Shown: positions 9,301-19,636, counted from the stretch's first letter. The stretch is DNA of 64,000 bases from Ruegeria conchae (GCF_000192475.1 NZ_AEYW01000006.1:372001-436000); one strand, 5' to 3'. A program made the numbers and translations. Notes: generated from the sequence alone by a model not told the origin.

Positions 9301-10206
9301 TTACTCGGTGTGCGCACGCTGCACGGGTGTTGCGGATTTGTTACGATTTTCTGACCAGACGTTCAGGAAAATCCCCGCAAAGATGACTGCTGCACCCAGG
9401 AGCGTCCACTGGTCCAGCGGTTCATGATAAAGGATCATTCCCACTATCGCGATGGTCGGAAGGCGTGCAAAATCAAAGGGTACCACGATTGTTGCTGGAG
9501 CGATCGCGAGAGCATTGGTGATACAATAATGCGCAAATAGACCAGCCACGCCGACCAGCAGAAGAAACGGCGCTGTATTTACGCTAGGTAATGAGATCTG
9601 TCCGTCATAGACCGATGCGATGAAACCAAGGCCCGCCTGAATCAGAGTCAGCCAAAACATGATGCAACCGATGCTCGCGAACCGAGTAAGGGTTTTCGTC
9701 GATATCGTCGTCAGAGCGAAGAATAAAGCGGACAATGCTGCTGCAATCACTCCTGGGCTGATCGAGGCCGCGCCAGGACGTGCCACAATGAGTATTCCGG
9801 CAAATCCGATTAGTGCTGAGGTCAATCGAAGCGCAGTCAATCTCTCTTTCAACAGCAATGGTGAGAGGAGTATCACCCAGATCGGTTGGGTAAACTCCAG
9901 CGCGAAGACCTGCGCAAGAGGAATGACCGTCACCGCATAGAACCAGAGGTTTTGCCCCGTAAAATGCAGTATATTTCGAACGCCATGCAAATCTAATCGC
10001 CGTGTCGAGACTTGATGCCATTTGCGCGATACCGTCAGAAAAAAAGCGACAATGCAGATCCCGACGAGGCTGCGATAGAACATAATCTCGAAAGTATCAT
10101 GAGTTACGCTAAGTTCGCGCCCGGCAATTGCCATCGATGAAAACGAGGCGATTGCTCCGGTCATCCAGAGCGCGGCCTTGCCGATCTGCATTGAGTTGCT
10201 GCTCAT
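9301..10206 (-). CDS. EamA/DMT family transporter
   Basis: 301 residues with ten predicted transmembrane helices in two EamA repeats (conserved ALEFTQPIWVILLSPLLLKERL in the first, DFARLPTIAIVGMILYHEPLD in the second). The family exports metabolites or drugs. The start is uncertain: ATG at 10206 or 10191, neither with a strong ribosome site. The 117 bp between it and the FadL-type gene should hold that gene's promoter. No neighbour indicates the substrate. Confidence 0.88.
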   Translation of the reverse strand: MSSNSMQIGKAALWMTGAIASFSSMAIAGRELSVTHDTFEIMFYRSLVGICIVAFFLTVSRKWHQVSTRRLDLHGVRNILHFTGQNLWFYAVTVIPLAQVFALEFTQPIWVILLSPLLLKERLTALRLTSALIGFAGILIVARPGAASISPGVIAAALSALFFALTTISTKTLTRFASIGCIMFWLTLIQAGLGFIASVYDGQISLPSVNTAPFLLLVGVAGLFAHYCITNALAIAPATIVVPFDFARLPTIAIVGMILYHEPLDQWTLLGAAVIFAGIFLNVWSENRNKSATPVQRAHTE

Positions 10207-10315
10207 GAAACTTGGTTTACGTCCCGACGTATGGCAGGCCGACTTAATGGTGTTTCACGAGACAACGCAACGAATAATAGCCGTGTCAGAATTTTTGTGC
10301 TTTGCGTGTGAGAGT

Positions 10316-11875
10316 TTATTCCCACTCGATGGTTCCGGGCGGTTTCGAAGTGATGTCGTACGTGCATCTGTTGATGCCTTTGACCTCGTTGATGATACGT
10401 GTTGCCGTTTCACCCAGGAACTCGTGACTGAACGGATAGTAATCAGCTGTCATGCCGTCGACTGACGTCACCGCACGCAGTGCACAGGCATAATCATATG
10501 TCCGTCCATCACCCATCACGCCGACTGTTCGCACCGGAAGAATGGCGACAAAGGCCTGCCAGATATCGTCGTATAGCCCATGTTTGCGGATTTGATCGAT
10601 ATAGATCGCGTCGGCTTCGCGTAGAATGTCGAGCTTTTCTCGAGTGATTTCTCCAGGGCAACGGATCGCAAGGCCGGGGCCGGGGAAGGGGTGGCGACCG
10701 ATGAAACTGTCGGGCAGACCCAACTCGTGACCCAAGGCGCGGACTTCATCCTTGAACAGTTCTCGCAGGGGTTCGACAAGCTTCAGGCCCATTTTCTCGG
10801 GCAACCCGCCCACATTGTGGTGCGATTTAATAGTGACCGAGGGACCACCAGAGAACGAAACAGATTCAATCACATCGGGATACAGGGTGCCTTGTGCCAG
10901 AAACTCGGCACCATCAATAGTGTCGGCGTGTTTCTGGAAAACATCGATGAACAGTTTGCCGATGATTTTCCGTTTGGTTTCAGGATCGCTTTGCCCCTCC
11001 AGCTCGCCCAGAAACAACTCGCTCTCGTCAGCATGGATCAGCTGGATATTGTAATTGTCGCGGAACATTCCGACGACCTCGGTCGCTTCGTTCTTGCGCA
11101 AAAGGCCATGGTCAACGAAGACACAAGTCAACTGATCACCGATTGCCTCGTGGATCAGGATTGCCGCGACCGAACTGTCGACGCCACCTGAAAGACCGCA
11201 AATGACTTTTTTGTCGCCGACCTGCTCGCGGATTTTTGCGATCATTTGCTCGCGATATGCGCCCATGGTCCAGTCACCCGAGAATCCTGCCAGTTTGACG
11301 AAATTCTCATATAGTTTGGCACCCTTGGGAGTGTGGTGCACTTCCGGGTGGAATTGCACGGCATAGAAATGACGCGACGGGTCTGCCGTTATGGCAAAGG
11401 GCGCGTTGGGTGAGGTGCCAAAGACTTCAAAGCCGGGCGCGATTTCACTGACGTGGTCGCCGTGGCTCATCCAGACCTGCTCATCACCTTCTGCGAACCA
11501 GCCATCAAGAATGTCCAACTGGTTCTGAGGCGTCACGAAAGCACGCCCGAATTCGGCGGTGCCGTGACCGCTTTCGACCTGGCCGCCCAGTTGCTGCATC
11601 ATCACCTGCTGGCCATAGCAGATGCCTAGGATCGGCACGCCATAGTCAAAAATTTCCTGTGGCGCACGGGGTGAACCCTGTCGTGTAACGCTGTCCGGAC
11701 CGCCCGAGAAAATGACGGCTTTAGGGGCCATCTGTCGGACAAAGTCCATCGTGACGTTCTGATAAGGATGAATTTCGCAATAGACATTCAGTTCGCGCAG
11801 GCGACGGGCGATCAGCTGCGTCACCTGGCTGCCGAAGTCGATGATCAGAAGGCGGTCGTGGGATGCTTGGGTCAT
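10316..11875 (-). CDS. guaA: GMP synthase (glutamine-hydrolysing)
   Basis: 519 residues, full length. It converts XMP to GMP using glutamine and ATP. The N-terminal class I amidotransferase domain shows the nucleophile in GICYGQQ and the His/Glu pair in VQFHPEV; the ATP-pyrophosphatase domain has the P-loop [10 protein letters not shown]; the C-terminus ends with the family's dimerisation segment and PGTIEWE. It stands alone between the EamA exporter and the divergent GNAT gene. Confidence 0.98.
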   Translation of the reverse strand: MTQASHDRLLIIDFGSQVTQLIARRLRELNVYCEIHPYQNVTMDFVRQMAPKAVIFSGGPDSVTRQGSPRAPQEIFDYGVPILGICYGQQVMMQQLGGQVESGHGTAEFGRAFVTPQNQLDILDGWFAEGDEQVWMSHGDHVSEIAPGFEVFGTSPNAPFAITADPSRHFYAVQFHPEVHHTPKGAKLYENFVKLAGFSGDWTMGAYREQMIAKIREQVGDKKVICGLSGGVDSSVAAILIHEAIGDQLTCVFVDHGLLRKNEATEVVGMFRDNYNIQLIHADESELFLGELEGQSDPETKRKIIGKLFIDVFQKHADTIDGAEFLAQGTLYPDVIESVSFSGGPSVTIKSHHNVGGLPEKMGLKLVEPLRELFKDEVRALGHELGLPDSFIGRHPFPGPGLAIRCPGEITREKLDILREADAIYIDQIRKHGLYDDIWQAFVAILPVRTVGVMGDGRTYDYACALRAVTSVDGMTADYYPFSHEFLGETATRIINEVKGINRCTYDITSKPPGTIEWE

Positions 11876-11945
11876 GACTGGCTATTAGGTTGCAAGCCTT
11901 GCTTGTGCAAGCGCAATGACGTCAATTGGTGGCGGAGGCACTCAG

Positions 11946-12386
11946 ATGACTGACCTAATTCTTAGAACTGCGAAATCAGGCGACGTTAATGCGATAGAAA
12001 TCTGTATTACAAGCGCCTACGCCGATGCGATCAGGAAAATTGCCGACATGCCAGATGTCGCAAGCGGAATCGAGGGCGATATTGCCAACCGAAATGTCCT
12101 TGTCGCAGAAGAAGGTGCGCAACTTTTGGGTGTCATAATTTATGGTCTAAAGGCTGGCGTGATGATGGTCTTCAATCTCGCGGTTGTGCCGCAAGCTCAG
12201 GGGCGTGGCCTCGCAAGAAAATTGCTTGCTGCTGCTGAAGCCGATGCGCTGACAGCGGGGTTGTCCGTGCTTTGCCTAAGAACGCATCGACTTATGGGGG
12301 CAACCCGCGCCATGTATACACATCTTGGCTGGCAAGAAGTCGAGGTGACCGGGAACTCGGTCATGATGCAGAAGAGCGTGACGTGA
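11946..12386 (+). CDS. GNAT family N-acetyltransferase
   Basis: 146 residues. The acetyl-CoA-binding motif A is VVPQAQGRGLARKLLAAAE and a typical C-terminal YTHLGWQEV segment follows. The start at 11946 has GGAGG seven bases upstream; a further upstream ATG at 11916 has none. It diverges from guaA. The acceptor substrate is unknown. Confidence 0.85.
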   Translation: MTDLILRTAKSGDVNAIEICITSAYADAIRKIADMPDVASGIEGDIANRNVLVAEEGAQLLGVIIYGLKAGVMMVFNLAVVPQAQGRGLARKLLAAAEADALTAGLSVLCLRTHRLMGATRAMYTHLGWQEVEVTGNSVMMQKSVT

Positions 12387-12521
12387 CGTGCAAATGTGTC
12401 TGAAATAGCGATGCTGCCAGTTCATGTCGCTTTTACCTCTATTGCGCCGTAAACTACCTCTGGCATCTTGGTTCGTTGATGTAACACACTTGTCGAACCA
12501 ACCAATAAACGGGATTTTCTC

Positions 12522-14066
12522 ATGACAGAGGCAAGCACCCGGCGCAGAGCACGAGGTGGCGGTGGCGCCGCCCGCCGGGCCGAGCGCACGGCGGTAAAGA
12601 TCGAAACCGCAAAATACATCGAACGTAACATTCCCAATTTCGAAGTTCTCAATGAAGAAGCGCTTGAGATCATCGAAACCAACGCGGAAACTGTGCTGGC
12701 CGAGATCGGTGTCAATTTTGTTGACAATCCGGCGGCATTGGAACGTTGGCGCGAGGCTGGTGCTGATGTCGATGGTGAACGCGTGCGTCTGCCGCGCGGT
12801 CTCGCGCGTGAATTGATCAAATCCGCACCCAGCGAATTTACTCAACATGCGCGCAACCCTGAGAAATCAGTCGTTATAGGCGGACGGAATCTTGTTCTGG
12901 CCCCGGTATATGGCCCTCCGTTCGTGCGCGATGCGCAAGGCGGCCGTCGCTATGCGACCATGGACGATTTTAACAAGTTCGTGAAATTGGCCTATATGTC
13001 CAAATGGCTGCACCACTCGGGCGGCACCGTGTGTGAGCCGACGGATATTCCGGTGAACAAGCGTCACTTGGACATGTTGATGGCGCATATGACCTTGTCG
13101 GACAAACCTTTCATGGGCTCCGTCACCGATCCTTCGCGAGCACAGGATTCGGTTGAAATGTGCGAGATTCTCTTTGGCAAAGAGTTCGTGCAGAACAACA
13201 CGGTTATGACCTCGCTAACCAACATCAATTCACCGATGACATTTGACGATGTGATGATGGGTTCGCTTGAGGTTTACGCTGCTAACAACCAAGCCTGCAT
13301 TATCTCGCCCTTCATCGTCGGTGGTGCAATGGCACCGGTATCAGTCGCTGGTACGCTGACGCAGGTTCTGGCAGAAGTTATGGCCGGGGTGGCATATAGC
13401 CAGATCATCCGTCCGGGGGCTCCGGCGATTTTTGGGGCTTTCGTTTCATCGATCGACATGAACTCGGGCGCGCCGACTTTTGGTACTCCTGAAGCATCGC
13501 ACGTGACTTATGGTGCGGGTCAGCTAGCACGTCGTTTAGGGCTGCCATTCCGGTCTGCAGGTTCGTTCTGCGGCTCGAAGCTGCCCGATGCGCAGGCGGC
13601 ATACGAGACCGCAAATTCACTGAATATGGGTCTGATGTCAGGCGTGAACTTTATGCTTCACTCCTGCGGCTGGCTTGAAGGCGGTTTGGTGGCAGACTTC
13701 GAAAAGTTCGTCATGGATGCTGACCAGTTGGGTGTTTTGCATGGTCTGGCCAAAGGCGTCGCATACGACGAAAATGCTCAGGCCATGGATGCGATCCGCG
13801 AAGTTGGTCCGGGCGGGCACTACCTTGGGTGCGCCCACACGCAGGCAAACTTCAAGGAAGCGTTTTGGAAAACCGATTTGCTGGATTACAAGCCGTTCGA
13901 AACCTGGGAAGAAGAAGGCGCGCGTGACACACGGACGCTGGCATCGGCACGGGTTGAACATCTTTTGGCCAATTATCAGCAGCCACAACTTGATCCTGAA
14001 GTTAATGCGGCACTGGACGCATACGTCGCCGAAAAGAAAGCATCCATGCCGGATGCCTTCACCTAA
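12522..14066 (+). CDS. MttB-superfamily methyltransferase lacking pyrrolysine
   Basis: 514 residues, COG5598-type. Archaeal MttB demethylates trimethylamine using pyrrolysine encoded by an in-frame amber codon; here the frame is uninterrupted, so this is a non-pyrrolysine homologue, the group that includes glycine-betaine and proline-betaine corrinoid methyltransferases. The N-terminus is basic and Ala/Arg/Gly-rich (RRRARGGGGAARRAERTA), a common feature of roseobacter copies. No corrinoid protein or reactivase lies nearby, so its partner must be elsewhere. It ends one base before the convergent DUF6477 gene. Confidence 0.88.
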   Translation: MTEASTRRRARGGGGAARRAERTAVKIETAKYIERNIPNFEVLNEEALEIIETNAETVLAEIGVNFVDNPAALERWREAGADVDGERVRLPRGLARELIKSAPSEFTQHARNPEKSVVIGGRNLVLAPVYGPPFVRDAQGGRRYATMDDFNKFVKLAYMSKWLHHSGGTVCEPTDIPVNKRHLDMLMAHMTLSDKPFMGSVTDPSRAQDSVEMCEILFGKEFVQNNTVMTSLTNINSPMTFDDVMMGSLEVYAANNQACIISPFIVGGAMAPVSVAGTLTQVLAEVMAGVAYSQIIRPGAPAIFGAFVSSIDMNSGAPTFGTPEASHVTYGAGQLARRLGLPFRSAGSFCGSKLPDAQAAYETANSLNMGLMSGVNFMLHSCGWLEGGLVADFEKFVMDADQLGVLHGLAKGVAYDENAQAMDAIREVGPGGHYLGCAHTQANFKEAFWKTDLLDYKPFETWEEEGARDTRTLASARVEHLLANYQQPQLDPEVNAALDAYVAEKKASMPDAFT

Positions 14067-14366
14067 TCACTGAAATTGCGCGGCGCGACTGGTTTGATAC
14101 AGTTGCGCCTCGCCATTCAATGCGATCAGCAAATCCAGATGACGCACCAGAGAATAGGCCGCGTCTTCTTCTATCCGCTGTGCATTCACTTCGCGTTCCA
14201 ACTCTAGCAGGCGCAGTAACGCAGCGCCCGTTCCTGGAACCGATCCATAACCCAGAAGACGTTGCAGATGACGGTCGCGATTATAGTCCTGCGCCCCGAT
14301 CTTGGCAGCACGGGTCAGCAGTCGCGGGCGGCGGAGTGAAGTAATCAAGGTCATCAGGTCCTGCAC
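14067..14366 (-). CDS. DUF6477 family small protein
   Basis: 99 residues from a GTG start with AAGGA seven bases upstream. It is basic and helical (SLRRPRLLTRAAKIGAQDY, then RHLQRLLGYG and EDAAYSLVRHLDLLIAL) and resembles the DUF6477 family of Rhodobacterales. Function unknown. It diverges from the DUF6456 regulator gene across a 240 bp intergenic region, an arrangement that may be conserved in the group. Confidence 0.75.
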   Translation of the reverse strand: MQDLMTLITSLRRPRLLTRAAKIGAQDYNRDRHLQRLLGYGSVPGTGAALLRLLELEREVNAQRIEEDAAYSLVRHLDLLIALNGEAQLYQTSRAAQFQ

Positions 14367-14506
14367 GGCAGCTTCCTTTTCGTTCAGTTTCGCTGTCTGA
14401 AATGTGACACAACCAGAGCGGGTGTTGCCTTGATGTAGTTCGTCCCGAACTATGGTTTCACCACTGTTTATCTTTTTGAATCAATTCTGCTCTGAGCCGT
14501 CTGTGA

Positions 14507-14521
14507 TTAACGAACGAGTAA
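14507..14521. promoter_or_regulatory. CtrA-like half-matched site (TTAA-N7-GTAA)
   Basis: TTAA CGAACGA GTAA differs by one base from the CtrA full site TTAA-N7-TTAA. It lies in the divergent region about 86 bp upstream of the DUF6456 gene. This is a short motif in an AT-rich stretch, so chance is a real possibility; it gains interest only from the neighbour's resemblance to GafA. Confidence 0.3.
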
Positions 14522-14606
14522 CGAAAGCACCTCTAGTTAGATTTGGTTAACTAAGAATCCGACGGCTAAAACTGTCAGTTTGTTTTGTCGACAAGGGCGA
14601 AGAAAT

Positions 14607-15704
14607 ATGGAAAACAGCGTGGCTTTCACCGTTCCGGCATGGGTTCCCGAAGGAGCACAACGATATCTTGACCATACAGAATCTGGGCGGTCGATACGGG
14701 ATATCGCGCGGTCGGCTGGATGCCATGCCTCGACCATATTGCGACAGATCCGCAGGGTCGAGATGCGTCGCGATGATCCTTTGGTGGACGCCGCGTTACA
14801 ATCATTGGCCCAATCGCATTTTTCACCCACGGAATTCAAAAATCCTGCGTTTGCAGTCGTAACATCCGAAGAGAACCGACCAGAAACTCAAAACGCAGAG
14901 TTCGAACGAGAAGCGCTGCGTGTTCTGAGACGTTTGTGTGAATCCGGTGCTGTGCTTGCAGTGGCCGAAGACATGGATAAGGCCGTAGTGGTTCGGGACA
15001 ACGGTGAAGGCGGGACAACCAAAACAGCAGTTGTGGATTGCCGAACAGCGCAGGCGCTGGCGTTAAATGACTGGATATCGTGCGACAATCCCGGTCGGAT
15101 TTCACGATATCGTATTTCAAGTGCGGGACGCACGGCACTGAGCCACTTGATTGCCGAAGTGGAAAACCGGGCGCGCACTCAGAATGAATTTGGCATGGCC
15201 GAATTTCAGACTTCATTCACGCCCGCAAACTCGGGTACATGTACCTCAAATCAACCCAAGGTTCGTTATAACACGGTCGAAAGCCCCCTGATCGCATTGG
15301 CGCGGCGACGGGACAAGAGCGGTAAACCTTTCCTTGATGAGACATTGGTCGGCGCGGGTGAGCGTTTGCGTGAGGATTTTGAACTTGCACAGATAGGCCC
15401 TCAGATCACGCAGAACTGGGATCGCTTTCTGACCTGTGGAGGGCGCGGAGATTTCGTTTCAGATGCCCATATTGGGCAAGGCCAATCCAGTGCCAGGGAC
15501 CGTGTAACAAAGGCGCTTTCAGATTTAGGGCCGGGTTTGAGCGACGTTGCCTTGCGTTGTTGCTGCTACCTTGAAGGGTTGGAGTTGGCGGAAAAGCGCA
15601 TGGGCTGGTCGGCGCGATCGGGCAAGATCGTTCTGCGTATCGCTTTGCAGCGGCTAAAGCGACACTATCAGGATCAGGCCGAGCAAGACCGCATGATCGG
15701 CTGA
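14607..15704 (+). CDS. DUF6456 helix-turn-helix regulator, GafA-like
   Basis: 365 residues. The N-terminus carries a helix-turn-helix of the resolvase/Hin type (SGRSIRDIARSAGCHASTIL, about 27-46). The C-terminal DUF6456 region (GERLREDFELAQIG, then LSDVALRCCCYLEGLELAEK and GKIVLRIALQRLKRHY) looks like sigma factor region 4. This architecture is what I recall for GafA, the direct activator of the gene transfer agent in Rhodobacter capsulatus; the identity is inferred from architecture only. The ATG at 14607 follows GAAGAAAT; an upstream TTG at 14580 is less likely. oxyR follows on the same strand 52 bp downstream. Confidence 0.7.
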   Translation: MENSVAFTVPAWVPEGAQRYLDHTESGRSIRDIARSAGCHASTILRQIRRVEMRRDDPLVDAALQSLAQSHFSPTEFKNPAFAVVTSEENRPETQNAEFEREALRVLRRLCESGAVLAVAEDMDKAVVVRDNGEGGTTKTAVVDCRTAQALALNDWISCDNPGRISRYRISSAGRTALSHLIAEVENRARTQNEFGMAEFQTSFTPANSGTCTSNQPKVRYNTVESPLIALARRRDKSGKPFLDETLVGAGERLREDFELAQIGPQITQNWDRFLTCGGRGDFVSDAHIGQGQSSARDRVTKALSDLGPGLSDVALRCCCYLEGLELAEKRMGWSARSGKIVLRIALQRLKRHYQDQAEQDRMIG

Positions 15705-15756
15705 TGACCTATTAGGATGGTCTTGAGTAACGGGCTGTAAATGATAGTCAGAGGTT

Positions 15757-16680
15757 ATGAATTTTACCATTCGACAATTGCAGTATTTCCGGGCTGTCGC
15801 GGAACAACGAAACTTTGGTCGTGGTGCGCAGGTCTGCAATGTATCGCAGCCTGCGCTGTCCGTTCAGATCAAGGCACTGGAAGACGCGATGGGCGGGCCA
15901 CTGTTCGAACGGCAGGCGCGGGATATTTTGCTGACCCCACTTGGGCGAGATGTTCTGGAATACACACAGGATGTACTGAATGCGGCAACGCGTTTGGATC
16001 AATTCGCGCGTGATCAATCTGGTGGGCACCGTTCCCTATCGATTGGAATAATTCCGACCGTTGCCCCGTACCTTCTGCCGGGGGTGCTGGCTGGGTTGCG
16101 CGCGTCAGATGTCTCGTTAAAGGTGCAGATTCGTGAAGCCCGCACTGAGCGACTTCTTTCAATGCTGCGCTCAGGTGAGATTGATGCGGCTATTCTGGCG
16201 CTTCCGCTAGGCAGCGAAGCCTTTCACGAAGAACCATTATTCGAAGACCGCTTTTTGCTCGCAGGAAGTCAAGCCCGGCTGGATCGGCTGACAATCAGCC
16301 CCGAGGCGTTGCGGCCGGTGGACCTTAAGACGGCTCAGTTGATGCTGCTTGAAGACGGGCATTGCTTGACTGATCAGGCACTTGAAGTTTGCGGGCAGGA
16401 TCGCACCAGCGGTCAGATAAATATGGGCGCGTCATCGCTTGCGACATTGTCTCGGTTGGTCGCGGAAGGATTCGGTATGACCTTGATGCCAGAACTCGCA
16501 GCGCAGGCCGAGACAGATGCGGTGCCTGGTCTGCGGTTGCTCCGGTTTGGCACCCCGCAGCCAGCCAGAACCATCGGTTTGGTGCGTCGCGTTTCGACTG
16601 GTGCAGAGGAGTGGTTCAATCGGTTGGCGCGGGTGATCCGTGAGGTTGGGGAAGACGTGGTCTCGGGAACTCGTACCTGA
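15757..16680 (+). CDS. oxyR: OxyR-type LysR regulator, peroxide sensor
   Basis: 307 residues. LysR helix-turn-helix at about 18-45 (NFGRGAQVCNVSQPALSVQI). The effector domain holds LEDGHCLTDQALEVC with Cys203 and Cys212, the same nine-residue spacing as the redox pair Cys199/Cys208 of E. coli OxyR, so peroxide sensing by disulfide formation is expected. It converges on a peroxiredoxin gene, a plausible regulon member, though control would have to act on the far side of that gene. Confidence 0.92.
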   Translation: MNFTIRQLQYFRAVAEQRNFGRGAQVCNVSQPALSVQIKALEDAMGGPLFERQARDILLTPLGRDVLEYTQDVLNAATRLDQFARDQSGGHRSLSIGIIPTVAPYLLPGVLAGLRASDVSLKVQIREARTERLLSMLRSGEIDAAILALPLGSEAFHEEPLFEDRFLLAGSQARLDRLTISPEALRPVDLKTAQLMLLEDGHCLTDQALEVCGQDRTSGQINMGASSLATLSRLVAEGFGMTLMPELAAQAETDAVPGLRLLRFGTPQPARTIGLVRRVSTGAEEWFNRLARVIREVGEDVVSGTRT

Positions 16681-16708
16681 AAAAAAGGCCCGCCGAAATG
16701 GCGAGCCT
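16681..16708 (-). terminator. Terminator of the peroxiredoxin gene
   Basis: On the minus strand AGGCTCGCC pairs with GGCGGGCCT (one G-T pair) around a five-base loop, followed by a run of T. It abuts the oxyR stop codon and lies 22 bp past the peroxiredoxin stop. Confidence 0.8.
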
Positions 16709-16730
16709 GGTATCGGTTTGTCTGATCGGA

Positions 16731-17279
16731 TTATGCCAGCGCTGGTTCGCGGGCTTCGTCCAGATGTTTCATCAGATTCTCTGGCGACGACACACCATAA
16801 GGGTCTTCGGGGCAGTTATCCATCAGGCCGGGCTCTTCAAACCATGCCTCAACAACACCGTCATTGACGATGGCCGCATAGCGCCACGAGCGCATACCAA
16901 AGCCCAGATTGTCCTTATCGACCAACATACCCATCTTGCGGGTGAATTCTCCGGATCCGTCAGGAATGACTTTGACATTTTCCAGACCCTGATCCGCAGC
17001 CCATTTGTTCATGACAAAGCTGTCGTTGACGGACATGCAGTAGATTGCGTCGACGCCTTTGGCTGCGAAATCAGCATGACCTTTTTCAAAACCGGGCAAC
17101 TGATAGGTCGAGCAGGTCGGGGTGAATGCACCAGGCAGCGAGAAAAGGATGACGCGCTTGCCCGCAAAATAATCTGCGGTTGTCTTGTCTTCCCAGCGGA
17201 AGGGATTGGGGCCTTCGATTGCCTCGTCGCGGACGCGGGTGTGGAAAGTTACGTCAGGCAGTTTTGCACCGGTTTTCAT
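16731..17279 (-). CDS. Peroxiredoxin, Prx5 type
   Basis: 182 residues. Reduces hydrogen peroxide and organic peroxides. The peroxidatic Cys56 lies in PGAFTPTCS, the Prx5/AhpE-type motif, and the GMRSWRYAAIV segment is typical of the group. Two tandem ATGs occur; the second (17279) has AGGAG seven bases upstream and is preferred over 17282. Monocistronic, facing oxyR. Confidence 0.93.
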   Translation of the reverse strand: MKTGAKLPDVTFHTRVRDEAIEGPNPFRWEDKTTADYFAGKRVILFSLPGAFTPTCSTYQLPGFEKGHADFAAKGVDAIYCMSVNDSFVMNKWAADQGLENVKVIPDGSGEFTRKMGMLVDKDNLGFGMRSWRYAAIVNDGVVEAWFEEPGLMDNCPEDPYGVSSPENLMKHLDEAREPALA

Positions 17280-17543
17280 CATCAAACTCCTGTGATTCAC
17301 ATGTGATTAACGTGAGGGTTAGAACGATTCCAGAGCGGCTTCAACATTAGATATGGTGCACTTGCGATATATCTTATTCGCAGGCCATTTGACTGAAAAC
17401 AGGTAATAATATGTGGCTGATTTGAGGCTTTTGCTGCAGTCGCGAATGCGGTCTGCATAGCGGCTATGCGCCGCTGGTGTAACCAACAAAGTCAGTTTAT
17501 GTTAAGCACCAAGCAAATTGACCCAAAGTCAGGAAAGCCAGCC

Positions 17544-18494
17544 GTGCGTGATCTGAAAATACCCGAACAAAGACACCCCGAAAAAGCGCATCGGCCTGAT
17601 AATGCAGCGCCGCGCAAACCTGCGTGGATTCGTGTCAAAGCGCCTGGTGGCAAAGGGTATGCTGAAACGCACAAGATCATGCGTGACAACAATCTGGTCA
17701 CTGTTTGTGAAGAGGCCGGATGCCCGAACGTAGGCGAATGCTGGAGCCAGGGCCACGCCACCATGATGATCATGGGTGAGATTTGTACGCGTGGTTGTAC
17801 CTTCTGCAATATTGCGACGGGTAAGCCGGATACGCTGGATGCGTTTGAGCCAGGGCGCGTGGCGCACGCGGTGCAAAAGCTGGGCTTGAATCATGTTGTC
17901 ATCACGTCGGTTGACCGGGATGACCTGCTGGATGGCGGCGCAGATCACTTTGCTCAGACCATCCGCGCGGTGCGACACCGGTCACCCAAGACAACGATCG
18001 AGATTCTAACGCCGGATTTCCTGAAAGGTGATCCTTCGGTTCTAGAGGTCGTCGTCGAAGCCAAGCCGGATGTGTTCAACCACAACCTCGAAACAGTACC
18101 AGGACTATACCCTGAAGTTCGTCCCGGTGCGCGTTATTTCCATTCATTGCGTTTGCTGCAGCGAGTTAAAGAGATGGATCCGTCGATTTTCACAAAATCC
18201 GGCATCATGGTTGGGCTTGGCGAGGACGAGCAACAGGTCCGTCAGGTCATGGATGACATGCGTGCGGCAGATATCGATTTTCTCACAATTGGTCAGTATC
18301 TGCAGCCAACGCCCAAGCACCATGGCATTGATCGTTTTGTCACACCCGAAGAATTCGCGGCCTATGAAAAGGCTGCTTTTGGCAAGGGCTTCCTGATGGT
18401 TTCGGCAACCCCATTGACCCGGTCGTCATACCATGCGGGTGATGATTTTGCTCGCTTGCGTGAGGCCCGTCAAAAGAAGTTGAATCAGGTGTGA
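17544..18494 (+). CDS. lipA: Lipoyl synthase
   Basis: 316 residues. Radical-SAM enzyme that inserts two sulfurs into protein-bound octanoate. The auxiliary cluster ligands lie in [12 protein letters not shown], the radical-SAM CxxxCxxC is CTRGCTFC, and RSSYHAG ends the protein as in the family. I chose the GTG at 17544 ([14 protein letters not shown]) because family members in this group begin there and AGGA precedes it; an ATG at 17499 would add 15 unlike residues. It overlaps the M20 gene by GTGA. Confidence 0.95.
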   Translation: MRDLKIPEQRHPEKAHRPDNAAPRKPAWIRVKAPGGKGYAETHKIMRDNNLVTVCEEAGCPNVGECWSQGHATMMIMGEICTRGCTFCNIATGKPDTLDAFEPGRVAHAVQKLGLNHVVITSVDRDDLLDGGADHFAQTIRAVRHRSPKTTIEILTPDFLKGDPSVLEVVVEAKPDVFNHNLETVPGLYPEVRPGARYFHSLRLLQRVKEMDPSIFTKSGIMVGLGEDEQQVRQVMDDMRAADIDFLTIGQYLQPTPKHHGIDRFVTPEEFAAYEKAAFGKGFLMVSATPLTRSSYHAGDDFARLREARQKKLNQV

Positions 18495-19636
18495 AACCCG
18501 AGCTTCAATCCTGGCTCACTGAAAAACGGCATGAGCTGCATCAGGTCCCGGAGATTTCGGGCGAGGAGCGCGGAACCGCCGCAAGTATTTCCAATCTTCT
18601 GCTGGCTTGCGGCCCTGATGCGGTTTTGACCGGGATCGGTGGTCATGGAGTTGCGGCAGTCTATGAAAGCGGCCAACCGGGGCCAACGATAGGTATTCGA
18701 TGCGAACTGGATGGTTTGCCGATTCAGGAAATATCAAGCGCGCGATACGCGTCGCAACATCCGGGCAAGGGGCATCTGTGTGGGCATGATGGTCACATGG
18801 CAATGGTTTTGGGTGTGGCTTTCGTTCTTGGTGATAAGCGCCCAGCAAAAGGGCGCGTCGTTCTGATTTTTCAACCCGCTGAGGAAACTGGGCAGGGCGC
18901 TATAGCCTTTCGCGCCGATCACAAGTTCGCCAATATTGCACCGGACTACGTGTATTCTCTGCATAATCTTCCGGGGCTGGAATTGGGAGCGGTCGAGATG
19001 TGCTCCGGTCCAGCCAATTGCGCCTCCCGCGGGATGCGGATCGTGCTGACAGGCAAAACCTCGCATGCAGCCGCACCGCAGGATGGGCTTTCACCGGCTG
19101 GAGCCTTGGCTGAGCTTATACCTGCATTGGCCGCATTGGGACACGGTGGGGCGTTGGATGCAGATTACGCTCTGACGACCTTAACCCATGCGCGGCTGGG
19201 TGAAACCACGTTCGGGGTTGCACCTGGCATGGCCGAGCTTTGGGTTACTCTGCGGACGGTATCAGATACGCGAATGACCGGTTTGATCCGCGAGGCGGAG
19301 CAGCTTGTGAGCGCAAGCGCTCAAGCGCATGGGCTGGGTGTCGAAATCAGCTATGACGATGTGTTTGAGGCTTGTGTAAATACGGATGAAGCCGTGCAAA
19401 TTCTGTCAGAGGCTTGCCAAACACGCGATATACCCTGCAAACTGGTGCCGACGCCACAGCGGTTCTCGGAAGATTTCGGGCAGTTCGGCAAAGGCGCGAA
19501 AACTGCGATGTTCTGGCTTGGAGCAGGCCGGGATCATCCGCAACTGCACAACCCAGACTATGATTTCCCGGATGCTCTGATCCCGATCGGGACCGACATA
19601 TTTCTTGCAGCGATCGAACAAACGCTCAAGGCTTGA
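18491..19636 (+). CDS. M20-family amidohydrolase/aminoacylase
   Basis: 381 residues from a GTG overlapping the lipA stop. Members hydrolyse N-acyl amino acids or related amides. The metal site is visible as [17 protein letters not shown] and a C-terminal HNPDYDFPD. The dimerisation domain occupies about 180-290. Translational coupling to lipA suggests co-expression but I know of no functional link. Its 3' end overlaps the small membrane protein gene on the other strand by 11 bases. Confidence 0.9.
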   Translation: MKPELQSWLTEKRHELHQVPEISGEERGTAASISNLLLACGPDAVLTGIGGHGVAAVYESGQPGPTIGIRCELDGLPIQEISSARYASQHPGKGHLCGHDGHMAMVLGVAFVLGDKRPAKGRVVLIFQPAEETGQGAIAFRADHKFANIAPDYVYSLHNLPGLELGAVEMCSGPANCASRGMRIVLTGKTSHAAAPQDGLSPAGALAELIPALAALGHGGALDADYALTTLTHARLGETTFGVAPGMAELWVTLRTVSDTRMTGLIREAEQLVSASAQAHGLGVEISYDDVFEACVNTDEAVQILSEACQTRDIPCKLVPTPQRFSEDFGQFGKGAKTAMFWLGAGRDHPQLHNPDYDFPDALIPIGTDIFLAAIEQTLKA

